A stretch of DNA of 64,000 nucleotides from assembly GCF_963678635.1 (NCBI RefSeq), contig NC_087065.1, positions 48,300,381-48,364,380 on the forward strand, written 5' to 3'. A model generated the notes under the pieces. The model did no database searches, was not told the DNA's origin, and saw only the letters and a list, made by a program, of their open reading frames with translations. The stretch comes from Symsagittifera roscoffensis. Taxonomy: Eukaryota > Xenacoelomorpha > Acoela > Convolutidae. This document shows, one piece after another, positions 10,671 through 22,207 of the stretch (position 1 is the stretch's first letter; the number at the start of each line of letters is the position of its first letter). The translations under genes and the position numbers were made by a program.

Positions 10671-11030
10671 GGTTGCCTTGAGCTAATTAATAGGAAAGTT
10701 CGGGCAATCCGGGAACAAATAAAAGAAGACCTCGGTGAGTGTATTAGGCAAATACACACTCACTTGAGAAGAAAAGTTGTTCCCTACTCTCGTGCACTTG
10801 GAGTAGTCCGGGTGTGGGAGAGCTTTTTCATAGACTTTAGAAATTTTCGATCAGAGGTTGCCTTGAGCCACTTAATAGGACAGCTCGGGCAATCGCAGGG
10901 CACCTAAAAGAAGACCTCGGTGGGTGTATTAGGCAGATACACACCCACTTGAGAAGACTGTGTCCTGGGCTTTGTTCTTTCGGATCGTTCCGATTGGGGG
11001 AAGTCTTTTTCTTTAAGACTAAGTTTTATT
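10671..11030 (+). repeat. 185-bp-period tandem repeat with covarying hairpins
   Basis: GGTTGCCTTGAG starts the two copies (10671 and 10856). Similarity is strong for about 100 bp and fades to about 170 bp. Each copy carries a hairpin around the same AGGCA loop. Copy 1: GTGAGTGTATT / AATACACACTCAC (10735-10763). Copy 2: GTGGGTGTATT / GATACACACCCAC (10920-10948). The A-T to G-C change is matched on both arms, pointing to a selected RNA fold such as a packaging or dimerisation signal. Confidence 0.65.
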
Positions 11031-11440
11031 GATCTGTTTCTGAATCATCACTGCTTTTTATCAAAGATTGTTTAATTTTAACAAAGCAGTGACTTGATAA
11101 ATTGTGTGGCGATAAATTGATTCTGACAAAAGGTCGCTGTCACCTGTAGGCTATTCTTATCTGATTATCTATTGTGTTTTGTGTGTTGATTATATCTTGT
11201 GAAAATTTTGTGATACTGTTATACTATACGACAGGGTTGAGTTAGCATTATTTCAATACTGAGCAGGCCCTGTGTATGTGTAACTCTAACTGAGTCACTA
11301 AGATTGTCATTGAGAAACCTAAGGGACACTCTTGATACTTACGAGATCGAGGAGGCAGCGTTAAGTAATTTAACTTGAATTTGTTTGCGGTACGTGTGCG
11401 TCGCCATTAAATCATACGAATATTGTTTTTGTCACAAAGC

Positions 11441-11830
11441 ATGCAACGCAGGGACTCGTTAGGGTTGACTACTAAGATTCCCAGGCTGAGCAAGGGCAGC
11501 ACGCGAAAATTTAAAAATAGGCGTAGCCAGTCCTCGTTTAGCAGCGCCTCCGACGTGTTTGCCGAAACCGAATCGACTAAAGGTCAACCTGATCTTTCAG
11601 TGGGCGAAATGAAATTAAGGAGCGAGAAAAACCTCGATGGCGATCAAAGGCGGAGCGCCGAAGCCGGAACCGCGAGCGAAACGCTTGTGGACCCCTTTGA
11701 CGAGGGAGAACAGACGCTCATTCGACCCGACTTTGAACCGAGCGAGGACCTCGAGCGGGAGGAAGTCGAGAGGACGGAGGAGACCTCGGAGCGTTCCGAG
11801 GTCGAGCCGCGAGAGAAAGTGTTATTATAG
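11441..11830 (+). CDS. Small ORF before gag, unknown (129 residues)
   Basis: The first ATG of the coding part begins MQRRDSLGLTTK. The N-terminal third is basic and Ser-rich; the rest is strongly acidic and Glu/Arg-rich (EREEVERTEETSERSEVE). There is no recognisable domain. It ends 19 bp before the gag ATG in a different frame. It could be a regulatory upstream ORF, an accessory protein, or a gag N-terminal extension separated by a frameshift. It is intact in this copy, and there is no second copy in the window to compare. Confidence 0.45.
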   Translation: MQRRDSLGLTTKIPRLSKGSTRKFKNRRSQSSFSSASDVFAETESTKGQPDLSVGEMKLRSEKNLDGDQRRSAEAGTASETLVDPFDEGEQTLIRPDFEPSEDLEREEVERTEETSERSEVEPREKVLL

Positions 11831-11849
11831 GGATTGTCGAGTATAGGGA

Positions 11850-14018
11850 ATGTCCAAATCGGAGACCAAGAGTCGTAGGTGGAGGGGAGAATATTCACAT
11901 TCGGCTAGTACCCACTCATCTCTGGCCAAGCAGAGCAACAACGCGATGATGTCGAGTACAAGCCCGAGTGAAGAACAACCGGGTTCGAAGGCCAAGAAGA
12001 GTTGGAAGTGTTTGTACGACGAGCGCATGGCGTCACTACCAACTGTAGGTTTAACGTCCAGTTATGACTACCCGGAGATAGCCCATCCGGATGTGAACTT
12101 CACACCGTGCCCAAGGAACGATATGAGCAGGAAGAAGTCGTCAGCCTCACCGACCAGGCCCATGTCAGATGGGATAACGATCGGAGCGTCATCAACCTTC
12201 GACAGATTAATGACGTCGATGAGCAAGCAAAAAGGCGGTGCGTCATCAAGCACCAGGCTGCAGCCGCAGTTGACCTCATCTTCTCTGGGACTAACCCCGT
12301 CATTTGGGGCCACTGGCGACATAAGTGACATGTTCGCTGGCGTAATGAATGGTCTAGATGAACTGAGACGGGACATGACTAAAAGAATAGATCATGTTGA
12401 TGAGAGAGCTCACAAAGGTCAAGAGAATCTGAGAGACGAACTAACGCACGTGAAGTCGCAGGCGAGGGTTGATCAGGCTCAGTTGATTCGCAACACCGAT
12501 CAATGCCTGGCGGAGAGCCTGGCACAGGCAAACAAGGAGTCATACGAAAGAGAGGCTAGGATGACCAGGGAGATCGAACGATTGTTGAACGATCATGATA
12601 GTACCTACGCCCACACGATGACTAGCCTGGAGAAAAGGTTAGATGCAAAGTCTGACTTAATGATGCGGAAGCTTGACGCGATCCTGAATGGGAGCAATTG
12701 GCAGGAGTGTTCCAACCCAAGGGAGCGCTCACGCCATGCGAATGATGGAGATGGTACGGGCAGCAATGCCAGAGCCCAGCAAGGCTCGAGAACGAACTAC
12801 GAACCTAGAAACAAGGAGCGGCCAAGGGCAGCCCCATCGAGGCCTGGCTGGACGAATCCAGTCCCGCCAGAGGCAGACGCCAGCCCGGAGACAAGGTTGC
12901 CAACTGTGCCACAAGTCAGTTCAGTACCAGATCTGACTACAGTCTCACAGGACACAACGATGTATGCCTCGATGTTTGATAGATCTCTCGAAACATTCAT
13001 CACCAAGCTCTCGAAGTCAACCGAGAGAGGAGAGAGGTCAAGAAGGACACTGAAAAAGCCGAAGTCATATAAAGACGAGTCAGACGGCTGCATTGATACT
13101 TGGATAGAGGTGATGAAATTACACTTTGAGGAAGATAATCTCTCCAAGAAACAAGAGTGCAGCGCGCTAACAAGCAACCTGGAGGGTACTGCACTAAGTT
13201 GTGTAATGGCGAAAAGAGCCAATGAGAGAGACAGCGCTCGCACGATATTCGACATCCTGCTGAATCGTTTCGGCTCTGGAGTACAAGGGCACCAGGCTAT
13301 GGTGAAATTCGAAAAGAGGCGTCAAAGAGATGACGAGTCCATAGATAAATTTTTGGACGACCTTGAATTGCTTAGGAGGAGAAGCAACCCAGATGAGAGA
13401 ATATCCTAGCGAAACTTGTCGATTGCTTCGAAGTTCATGGACGGAGTAAGGAGTGAGGAGTTGAAGACGATGTTGGCCACACACTTCACCCTGTCACTTG
13501 ACCAGGTACCCACGCCCGACGATTTGCGTATGAAGTCACGCGAGTACTTACTCATAAAACCGAGGGCGCAAAACCGTTACAGCAATTATGGCAACTATAG
13601 CGGGACAAACACTGGTGCGAATTCCAGTTGGTACAAACCTCGCGATGACATGGATAAAAAGAGGTCGTGTGCGAATTGTGGTTCGATGGACCATCACGTT
13701 TCCGCGTGTTCTGCATACAAACAGAACATGAAGGCGATAGGCTACTTTCTCGAGGACGCCGACGCGACCGACGAGGATCATGAAGAGTACGTCAGAGGGC
13801 TCATCATGAAATATGGTCCGAGGTGTTTCTTCTGTAATTTGGAGGGACACTTCAAGTCGGATTGTACTCAATTTTGGGATGCAGTAGCGGACGCGAAACA
13901 TCCCCGCCACGAAGAGGCGCTTTCGGGTGTCAAGGCCAGTCGAGCACGTCTGATGAACGAGGCTGAAAATCTCGGAGGAAGGAGACGACACCGAGCACCT
14001 TCACGGCCAAAAAGGTAA
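11850..14018 (+). pseudogene. gag: gag of element G (one in-frame TAG)
   Basis: Gag would form the particle and bind the RNA. Order: a Ser/Lys-rich N-terminus; a charged, coiled-coil-like region at about residues 165-275; a Pro/Arg linker; a retrotransposon capsid domain (IDTWIEVMKLHFEE ... FDILLNRFGSG) from about residue 405; then two CX2CX4HX4C zinc knuckles, CANCGSMDHHVSAC (13668-13709) and CFFCNLEGHFKSDC (13824-13865). A TAG at 13407-13409 splits the frame inside the capsid domain, but the frame on both sides is the same, so this is one gene with a nonsense codon. The stop at 14016 lies in a 50-bp overlap with the pol frame (-1), with an A-run (CCAAAAAGG) just before it as a possible shift site. 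Confidence 0.8.
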
Positions 14019-14959
14019 AGACACTGCCTGACGAGGTGGTAGCCTCGAACCTCGAGGCAGAGTCGTCTAGCCCACTCAAGGTGGATTACGGCCTGGCGGC
14101 AAGGACAGCGCTGCAGAATGTCAAACAGGACCTAGCCACGAAAGAAGTGGAGCAATGGGTAAGGTCGGAGCTGGAGAGCACAGATCTTCGGGAAAGTTTT
14201 AATATTCTGGGTAAAACGACGAAAGTAGAAGACAAAGAGGAACCCAGGAAACAAGGACTAAAACTGAACGTTATATCTGGTAAGACTTTCGGCATGACGA
14301 AAGAGGGGGCAAAAATAATGTCCATTATCTCAGTCGCAGGGCACCAGGTGGTCAAGAACTTGAGTGAACCATCAGAGATTACACTAGTCCACCTGGACAT
14401 CTATGCCGACTACCTGAAGGAGAAAGATCCCAAACTGGACTCCAGGGCAGTGCGAGCGCTGCTCACAACGGGAGGTCCGAGGCTGATGAAAGTGGATGGA
14501 CATTATATCGATGTCCATGGCCCTTACCCGATCCTAATGAATGTGGATGGCATCAATATCTACACGAAAGCTCACATAACTGATGCGAACGATCAGATTG
14601 GCCGGATATACATTGGTCAAGAGGAGCTGAAGGTTAGACGAATCGGACACAACGCGATGCTCGAACAAGATGCGGTGCATATAGGTTGCGAGGCCGATCT
14701 GGCCGCACACGTGCTGAACGTGCAAGGCAGGCAACTTTCAGTTAAGGGACTGCTAGACACGGGAGCAGTGGTTAGTGTCATGCCAGTCAAACATCAGGTT
14801 GGCAGCTGCCAATCAGGGAGCGATCTATGTGACTGGACGAACCCCGATCATTTCACTGCAGCTCGGAGGAAGACATTTTTGGATGAGCTTCCTAGTAGTG
14901 GAGAATTTGGACGAATCCGATCAGTTCATCTTAGGAAGGGATTTCGTGCGCAACTTTGA
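13967..14959 (+). pseudogene. pol: pol N-terminus and aspartic protease of G (frameshifted)
   Basis: The -1 frame relative to gag opens at 13967, so Pol is probably made by -1 frameshifting. About 230 residues of unrecognised sequence precede the protease active site, VKGLLDTGAVVSVMP, with the catalytic DTG at 14756-14764. Soon after, near 14780-14800, the protease continues in another frame (AAANQGAIYVTGRTPII, then FILGRDF, the ILG motif), so a small indel has broken the enzyme; the tail to 14959 is out-of-frame sequence. The protease would cleave Gag and Pol during maturation. The pre-protease extension of over 200 residues is longer than usual. Confidence 0.75.
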
Positions 14960-17900
14960 TGTCACGATCGATCTCAATGACGGGTTGATTAGGATCAAGG
15001 ATCCTGAGAGAAAGTATGAAAAGAGACCCCTTAATAAGATCTTAATTAACCAGGCCAAGGTGCCGATTTTTCTGGATCGAAAAGTTAGATTAAAACCAAA
15101 CCAAGCCGTAGTAGCGACGTTTAGGATGAGGAACTTGAATGAACTCAGCCATGACAGACAGGTGTGCCTGGTACCAAATCCAAACAGTAAAAGCTCGGCT
15201 ATTTTAGGAAGAAGCTTCTCACTCACTCAGAGCGGACTGTGTGTGAGTGTGTTATTGAACACAGAAGCAACAACAGTGACAAAACAGAGGGAAAAGAAAC
15301 TTGGCTACGCTTTGCCTCTGAACACAGACTTTCAGAGTGTGGAGGACTTGAAAAAGTTTGATGTAACTAAATGTCCATTGCATGCGAACCAAGAATGTAT
15401 AATGAAGAGAGTGAATGAATTGAAATCTTCTAGGAAATTGTTTTCAATGAAGTCGGAAACAGATGATGGGCTGTCTAGTTGTTCCAACTTTCCTGAGAGG
15501 CCGACAGAAGCAGAGTTAGCAGCGAATAAACCTGTCCTACCTGAGATAGAACATTTGAAGGGTAAAATATCAGGCAAGGAACTAGATTCGCTCAGAGCGG
15601 TGCTAAATCGGAACGCAGACGTTTTTTCGAAACATAAGGCCGACATAGGTTGTTGTAATTTTGTAGAACACGAGATTGAGATAGAAGAGGGCTCGGTACC
15701 TCATAGGGAAGGGGCGAGAAGAATGACCCCAAACAAGTCAGAAGCGTGTAGGAAGGAAATCGAGATGTTAATGGAGTACGACATGATCGAGCCTTCGAAG
15801 TCCCCATGGGCTTGTGGCGTGGTCATGGCGAAAAAGAAAGGGGGACAACTCAGATTTTGTTGTGATTTCCGTTATCTGAACGCAGTGACTATAAAGGACG
15901 CATACTCGATTCCCCACATCGATGAGAGCCTATCCAAGCTGGGAGACGCGAAGTTCTTCACGACGTTAGATTTGGGCTCTGCGTTCTGGCAAGTGCCACT
16001 CAGAAAGCAAGATCGAGAGAAAACAGGCTTCGCGTGTGAGCTGGGATGGTTCCAGTGGAAGAGGATGCCATTCGGATTGTGCAACGCGACGGCCACATTC
16101 CAGCGACTGATGGCCCAGGCACTCACGAGCGTCACTAAGAAATACGGGAATCTCATCATGTGTTATGTCGATGATGTCGTGATTGCAACACCAACCTTAG
16201 AAGACCACATAGAGAGGTTGGAGGAGGTGTTTTCTTGCATGAAGCAGGCGGGTCTGAAATGTATACCCTCTAAGTGTGAAATCCTCAGGGATTCCATAAA
16301 GTATCTGGGCCGCCTGGTGGACAAACATGGAGTGAGACCAGATCCCGAAGCGGTTGAAGCGGTGCTGACCTGGAAGGCACCCAAAACAGATACACAGCTG
16401 ATGAGTTTCTTGGGATTCGCTAATTATTATCGAGAGTTCATCAAGGGGTATGCTGACAAAATATACCCCATGCAGAGGTTGATGAGAAACAAGGGCAAAA
16501 AGTTCACTTAGACTGATGAGGCACAAGTTTCATTTGAAAACATCAAACGTGAACTTTGCGAGGCACCGGTCCTCGGCATGCCAACAGAGAAGGGGATGTT
16601 CGTGCTGGACACGGATGCATCAGTGGTTGCGATATCGGGCATACTTCACCAGGAGCAGGAGTGGAACGGGAGAACGGTTCTTCGTCCGATAGCCTACGGG
16701 AGTAAAGTCCTGAGTGATACTGAAATGAAGTACGGCGCACCAAAAGCGGAGATGTTTGCGGTGATCACTTTCGTGGAAAAATACAGGGCCTACTTGGGGA
16801 GTGCTCCCTTCAAGTTACGTGTGGATAATCGTGCCCTTGCCTGGCTGAAAACCTATTCGATGGACCAAAGTTATATTGGTCGTCGGATCGTGCGCCTGGA
16901 TGGATACCACATGATCATAGAGCACCGTACCCGTGACAAGCACCAGAACGCAGATAGCCTCAGTAAAAAGACAGAATTTTACGAGCGCCTCGAGGAGAAA
17001 CAGGCTAACCAATCAGAAATCAAAGACGGGTTTTCCTTTCTGGACAAAGAAACCTACGACAAACTGCCACTTACTAGGTGGTTAGACAAGTCAGGGCATC
17101 CTATACCCGGACACCCTGACCTTCCATTAGAGACGGCCGCGGAGATAAAATTTTTAGCCAGAGGCGAGCCCGTTCCGTTGGATCTGCTAGTCCGATCCAA
17201 CTTGGTACAGCAAGAACTTACCAGACTAGGTATAAACAGCATGGCTCTATTGAACAGGACGGTGAACGTGGCGCCGGACGTCATGGGAAAACTCCGTGAC
17301 TTGTTGGACAGGGAAGTGGATAGGCATGATCGTGAGTGGATGGAGACCATGCAGCGGTTGACTGTCACCAAGAGAAAAGAGAAGAGGCCAGTGTCCATTC
17401 GCAGCCGAGGCGTTGAACGGGATTGCAGGTCGATAGTCAACCAGCTGGTGAGCTCGATGCCGAAGAAGGTTTTGTTCAGAACTTCGTTCACTGAATATGG
17501 AACACTGAATCAGAACCAAACCACTGAGGAAGTCAGGATCAAGTCGAAATCTAGCTTCACGAGGAGAGTGCATTTCACGGATGCAAAAGAAGAATACGAG
17601 CCGAGCCCAGATTGTTCGTCCGTGGACGAGACAATGTCCGGGGAGTCTGATACCTTCGAGCGAGTCAAGGACGACTCGTCTGAGGAGTCAGACACTTTTG
17701 AGCCCGTGCAGGACGACTTGTCCGGGGAGAGGTTGACGAGACCACCTAGGGACAGAATTTTGTCCGGGGAGTCGGGTTCGAAGCGACCGATGGACAGAGT
17801 TTTGTCCGGGGAGTCGAGAAACATCTCAGACAACTTGGAATATGATGTTGGGGAATCAGTCGACTCAAGTGTTGACTCGAGGCCCCAGTCCTGGGACAAC

Positions 17901-18665
17901 ACATCTGAAACAAATTCCAATTCCGATATATCAGAGATCGCAGTCCACTCCTTATTGGTAGACTGGAAGCAGCGTGGGCTGGACCGAGAAACACATCAGG
18001 ATCCAGACAGGGACAGATACACCTCAGATGAAGAGGGCACTGTGGTAGATAATGCCGCAGACGAGCTTGAGCTGATAGCAGTTTCGAAACGCCCAACCAG
18101 ATTGCTGCCACATGGTACGGTCGTCCGTACCAATCTGGAACCATCTGTGCAGGAAGCGACGCCTTTGAAAAAGATATGGTGTGTCAAGTTGATGGACGAT
18201 GCTCATGCTCCGGAGATAATGAGTGGGCAAATGAACGTGGTAAAGACGTATCTGAAAGCCAGCTACAGGCTGTCGGATCTCCTAAGGGCTCAACGAAATG
18301 ATAGGATGACGAGCAGTCTGAAGAGATGGATCGAGAATGGAGCACCTGACAAGGGAGACTTGGAAGAAGACAGCTACAAGATCTTGAAGCAATTCTATCT
18401 GAAGCGAAACGACTTGTTGTACCTGAACAAGGACGGAATCGTAGCCTGCAAACAAAAAGAGGAGGACAAGGTCCTCTACAAATACAATTCAATAGTGTTA
18501 CCACAGTTGTACCAGACCGAATTGCTCTTTCGCTCACATGATCAGATGGGCCATCAAGGCGTGGAAAAAGTGTATAACAGGATACAGAAACGATTCGAAT
18601 GGCCGGGATTGAAGAAGGCTTGTGAGAAGTGGCATGTCAGCAGGCGAAGGATCCCGGAAAACTAA
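14775..18665 (+). pseudogene. pol: Reverse transcriptase-RNase H of G plus acidic spacer
   Basis: Starts in the second half of the protease. RT motifs: LRFCCDFRYLNAVTIKDAYS, TTLDLGSAFWQVPL, MPFGLCNATATFQRLM, and catalytic YVDD at 16164-16175; FLGFANYYREFI marks the RT connection. A TAG at 16509-16511, where the family normally has Trp, is a nonsense codon, and the frame continues. RNase H follows: VLDTDASVVAISG, an E in GAPKAEMFAV, LRVDNRALAWLK and HQNADSLSK. Residues from about 17000 to 18330 are a roughly 350-400-residue spacer, acidic and Ser-rich, with repeated LSGES. The integrase zinc-binding H residues (SHDQMGHQG) come next before the frame is lost near 18630 by a single-base shift. 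Confidence 0.85.
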
Positions 18666-20869
18666 GGTTCCCCCTACAGTCAATAGAGTCGTCGGGATTC
18701 AACGAAGTGGTGCAAATTGATCATCAGAAAATCTGCATGACAGCAACGGGCTACAATCAGGTGCTGGTAATGATTGATCATTTTACGAAATATGCAGAAG
18801 CAGCACCCTGCATGACAGCATCAGCGGAAGAAACGTGCGACCATTTGATAATTGTGTGGATAGCGAGGCACGGCTGCCCCATCACATTCCAATCGGACAA
18901 TGGCAAAGCATTCGTGGGTGATCTCACGAAGGAGTTAATGAAAAGGTCGCAGGTAGCGCAGGCCCACTCGACCACTTATCACCCGCAAACGAATGGCCTA
19001 GTGGAGAGGCAAAATCGCACACTGGTATCCATGCTGAGAGTCTATTGCTCGCGTTACATGGATGACTGGGACAAGCACTTGCCGCAAGTGATGGGTGCTT
19101 ACAACAGCACGGAGCATTCCACCACGGGAATAAGTCCGCACATGATGCTAACGCGTCATGAAAAAGCGCTCCCGTTGACGTTTTTCTACCCTGAATATGA
19201 GGGGAAGAGGACAGCACCGCAAACGTACGTGCGGGATGTTATTAGAAGACAGCAGGACCTCAATGACTTATGCAGGAGGAACACGCAACAGGCGCAAATT
19301 AGACAAAAAAGGAGACTTGACAAAAGGACAGCCAATGCGAAAGCCTACTCAGTTGGCGACTACGTCTGGGTGTTCCAGGAAGTGGTTCCACCAAGAGGAA
19401 CCAAGAAATTATTAAAGAAATGGCGTGGTCCATTTCAGATAACAGAGGTGCACCAAGGGGGTCGTTTTTATCGACTGAGCACTGGAAGAGCAGCTCATTA
19501 CAAAAATATCAAACCACACAACGCCTCGTCAGAGGACTGGTGTATCCCAGCAGACATGCAAGAGGGAGACTATTTGATAGTGGATCCTGCTTGTGAAGTG
19601 AATGAAAGGGGTACTCGCGACAAAAACGACGGGAATGAGGTGGTGGACGATTGCGACCTACCACTGGATCTGGAGTTGACCGAGCAAGTAGAGGTGGACG
19701 ACGAAACTCTACCTTATGCCGAGGAAGACTGGGACTGCCCGGAACAAATCGAAATTGACAAAGGAATACAGCCTGACTTTCCTCTCACCATGGAAACACG
19801 CCAGAGCAAGAGAGGAAAAAACAAGAAGAAATACAATCCGTACGGCAAGGATTTCGTTGTAGACAGCATAGTTGTAAGTGACGTCATGGACTCGCTAGTG
19901 GGACTGGGCGAAGTGGCGATGCTAGAAGAAATCGACTTGGTGAATGATATGGATCAAGATTGGATCGACGATCGATCAGAACCGGAAGTGGAGTTCGAAC
20001 CAGAAGCGGAACAGACTCATGAGCAAGAACTAACGAACTTGCGCGTGCTCGAATGGCTTCATGATCTGCCGACAGATCCAAAAGAGACGATTCTGACGAT
20101 TCAGGACGTCGATAAAGACGGCATAAAATACATCAGTCATGACAATACTGAGTCCAACTGGGTCGCACCAGATGGTCCTCTACGTGTTCCACAATCCAAC
20201 CTCGATCTCCTAGACTTTGGGCGATCGACGGGGACGTCGATGGATATTTTTGTCCGGGGAGTGGGGGTAGGACTCACCCACACCGAAAATCTGATAATAA
20301 AAAAATTGAAATCGGCAAGAGAAACCGGAGAACTAGAGACAGAGGGCGAGAATGCTAAAAAACCACCTTTTGGACAAATCTTTGAATCGTATTTTGATCT
20401 ACCGAACCATTATTCAAACAATATCGTCATAACGGACAACGATTTCATACTCACGGAACGCACGTGCGCTATAGCGATAACCGCGGACGTAAGCTTCAAA
20501 ACAGCACTAGCGGCTGATTTCAAAAGAGAGTATAAGAACATCGAGTTTTTATGGAAACAGAGGCCTGGTGTGGGAGGGATGATAGCGCTGCCCCCTGTTG
20601 CATCACAGATACCAGGGAAATATTTGTATTTCCTGGTTACCAAGGCCACTGATAGGCAACACGTAGATCCAAAGAGCTTGGTATTGGCCTTGACTCGACT
20701 TAGGGATTTTTTGGTTGAGAGAGGAGTGACCTCTCTCTCGTTGCCAGTATATGATCCTAATAGGGGAAAACTACATCCGAGAGAGTTGTACGCACTTGTA
20801 CATGTGATATTTTCAGAGACTGACATAGAGGTTTACTTACATAAAAAATACTATCTGAGCATATGCTAG
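18629..20869 (+). pseudogene. pol: Integrase fused to a macro-domain-like C-terminus
   Basis: The frame itself is unbroken but is out of phase with the preceding RT frame. The zinc-binding Cys pair begins it. The catalytic core has D31 (VVQIDHQ), D90 in SDNGKAF and E126 in NGLVERQ, a D,D-35-E triad. A GPF module (KKWRGPFQITEV) gives the DNA-binding C-terminal domain. After it come an acidic linker (about residues 310-500) and, from about 612 to the end, a region that reads like a macro domain: AIAITADVSFKTALAADF, then a PG-containing segment, YFLVTKATD, a helical stretch and SLSLPVYD. Macro domains bind or hydrolyse ADP-ribose adducts. The usual N-terminal Asp-containing loop is diverged, so activity is uncertain. 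A second copy lies at 34952-35415. Confidence 0.75.
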
Positions 20870-21343
20870 GAATTGCGTTTGGCGATAAGTGATTTTTATT
20901 AAGTTACTCGATAAGAATTAGTATCAGGTTTTAGATTAGGTTAGGTTTTAGGTACAATATTAGGGATTATGTTTTTATGTGATAATATAGATGTGTGATG
21001 TTTATGTGTTTATGTGTTATGTTATTGTTATGATATGTTTTATGTTTCGTGTCATGAAAAACCTAGAGTACTCCAGGTCATCAAGGTGACAGCGCTCATT
21101 TGTGCCACCCTGACAAAGATACAGGTGGGAGATCCACCTTGGTGCTAAATTTTTACATCAGAATTGAGAAGAGAATTTCAATGAAGAGTTTTAAAGAATT
21201 GAATGATGTTTAATCTAAAAATGATGGTTTTAAGTCGCGACTTGTTTTTTAGATCTTGATTGATCAGAAATTGTTTATTGAATTCATTGAATCAAACGAG
21301 ACAGGAAGACATTACACGACAGCAAGAATCAACACGATAAGAA
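20870..21343 (+). other. Intergenic region between pol and ORF2 of G
   Basis: 474 bp with no gene, repeated at 35416-35889. It contains TTATGTG-rich low complexity at 20970-21050 and a short segment (AGGTCATCAAGGTGACAGCG). It could hold a promoter or splice acceptor for ORF2, but I cannot point to a specific site. Confidence 0.4.
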
Positions 21344-22207
21344 ATGGGTGACACAAACGAACTTATGGAATTCCTCTCAGCGAGTCTAGGAGCGACTCTA
21401 GACGAGATCTATCAGCGGCTGATCGATTGTGATTTTACACGAGAAGACCCGGGGCTGGCGATGTTTGTGGTCGCGCTCCTTAATGCATTAGGACGAGAGG
21501 GTCGAGAGAATCGCCCTGCGGAAGTCGTGTTAATGTTGGCCTTCGGTGAGTCCGGGACCGCCGAGAGAGGTCGAAATCGACTGATGAGATGGCGGCGTGG
21601 AGAAATGTCTGGCCACGACCTGGCTCGTGAGCCAGGACTAGGCGAACAGAGGGACCACCGGCTAGGTGAGATACCCTTACCAGTCCAACCGGCGCAGCCA
21701 CTCATCGGAGCGAAGAGACAACGTGATGGGCCAGGCCCCTCACATTCGGTCGACTCTCCAACAGCTGCTCCTGCTTCGAAGAGAGTGAGGGTGAGTGAAA
21801 TAGAGATCCAGACGTCGGAGACGATCGAGACGCTGGAGAAGAAGGAGAGAGATCAGAGAGAGCTGTGTGCCAAACTCCAGGAGTATAGGGCAATAGCTCG
21901 AGAAAGAGACGAATGGAAGAAGAAATATGAAGATCTGCAGGTGGCTTATAAGGAGGATGAAATAAAGCACCTGAAGGAGCTGTATATGGCGAAGGTGAGC
22001 CAAGTGTCACCGGAAGTTCTGGCGAGCATGAAATCCTCGGAGGGATCCAGCGACACACGCCCCGGGACAACAGCACAGGAGCTGTGTGTATCGAGAGGGC
22101 CCGAGGTTCTGGATTTACGTGCATCGAGAGGGCCCGAGGCTCCTCAGCAGACACGACTGTCTGCTTCTAGTCAAAGGATCACGATACCAGACCCTTCTGA
22201 CACTTAG
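21344..22207 (+). pseudogene. ORF2 of G, N-terminal coiled-coil part
   Basis: Begins at the ATG of MGDTNELMEFL. Residues 1 to about 120 look like a helical folded module. Then comes a basic, Pro/Ser-rich linker with a nuclear-localisation-like cluster (ASKRVRV), and a long heptad-like coiled coil from about nt 21797 to 22000. A short internal repeat, SRGPEVL / SRGPEAP, precedes the end. The TAG at 22205-22207 is private to this copy: the other copy (35890 onward) has TAC there and reads straight on into the SGNH domain. So this is the N-terminus of a much longer protein. A multimerising N-terminus with nuclear signals could suit a nucleic-acid or particle role, which is inference. Confidence 0.65.

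Larger units (their letters stand above)
8312..11440 (+). other. 3.1-kb leader of G, rich in CCCTCCG motifs
   Basis: Non-coding leader between LTR and first ORF. ACCCTCC or its complement GGAGGGT recurs more than a dozen times from 8460 to 10436, densest at the end. A short Lys-rich open frame at 8543-8752 is poly-A-driven low complexity, not a gene. The leader ends with the duplicated hairpin at 10671-11030. Confidence 0.6.
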
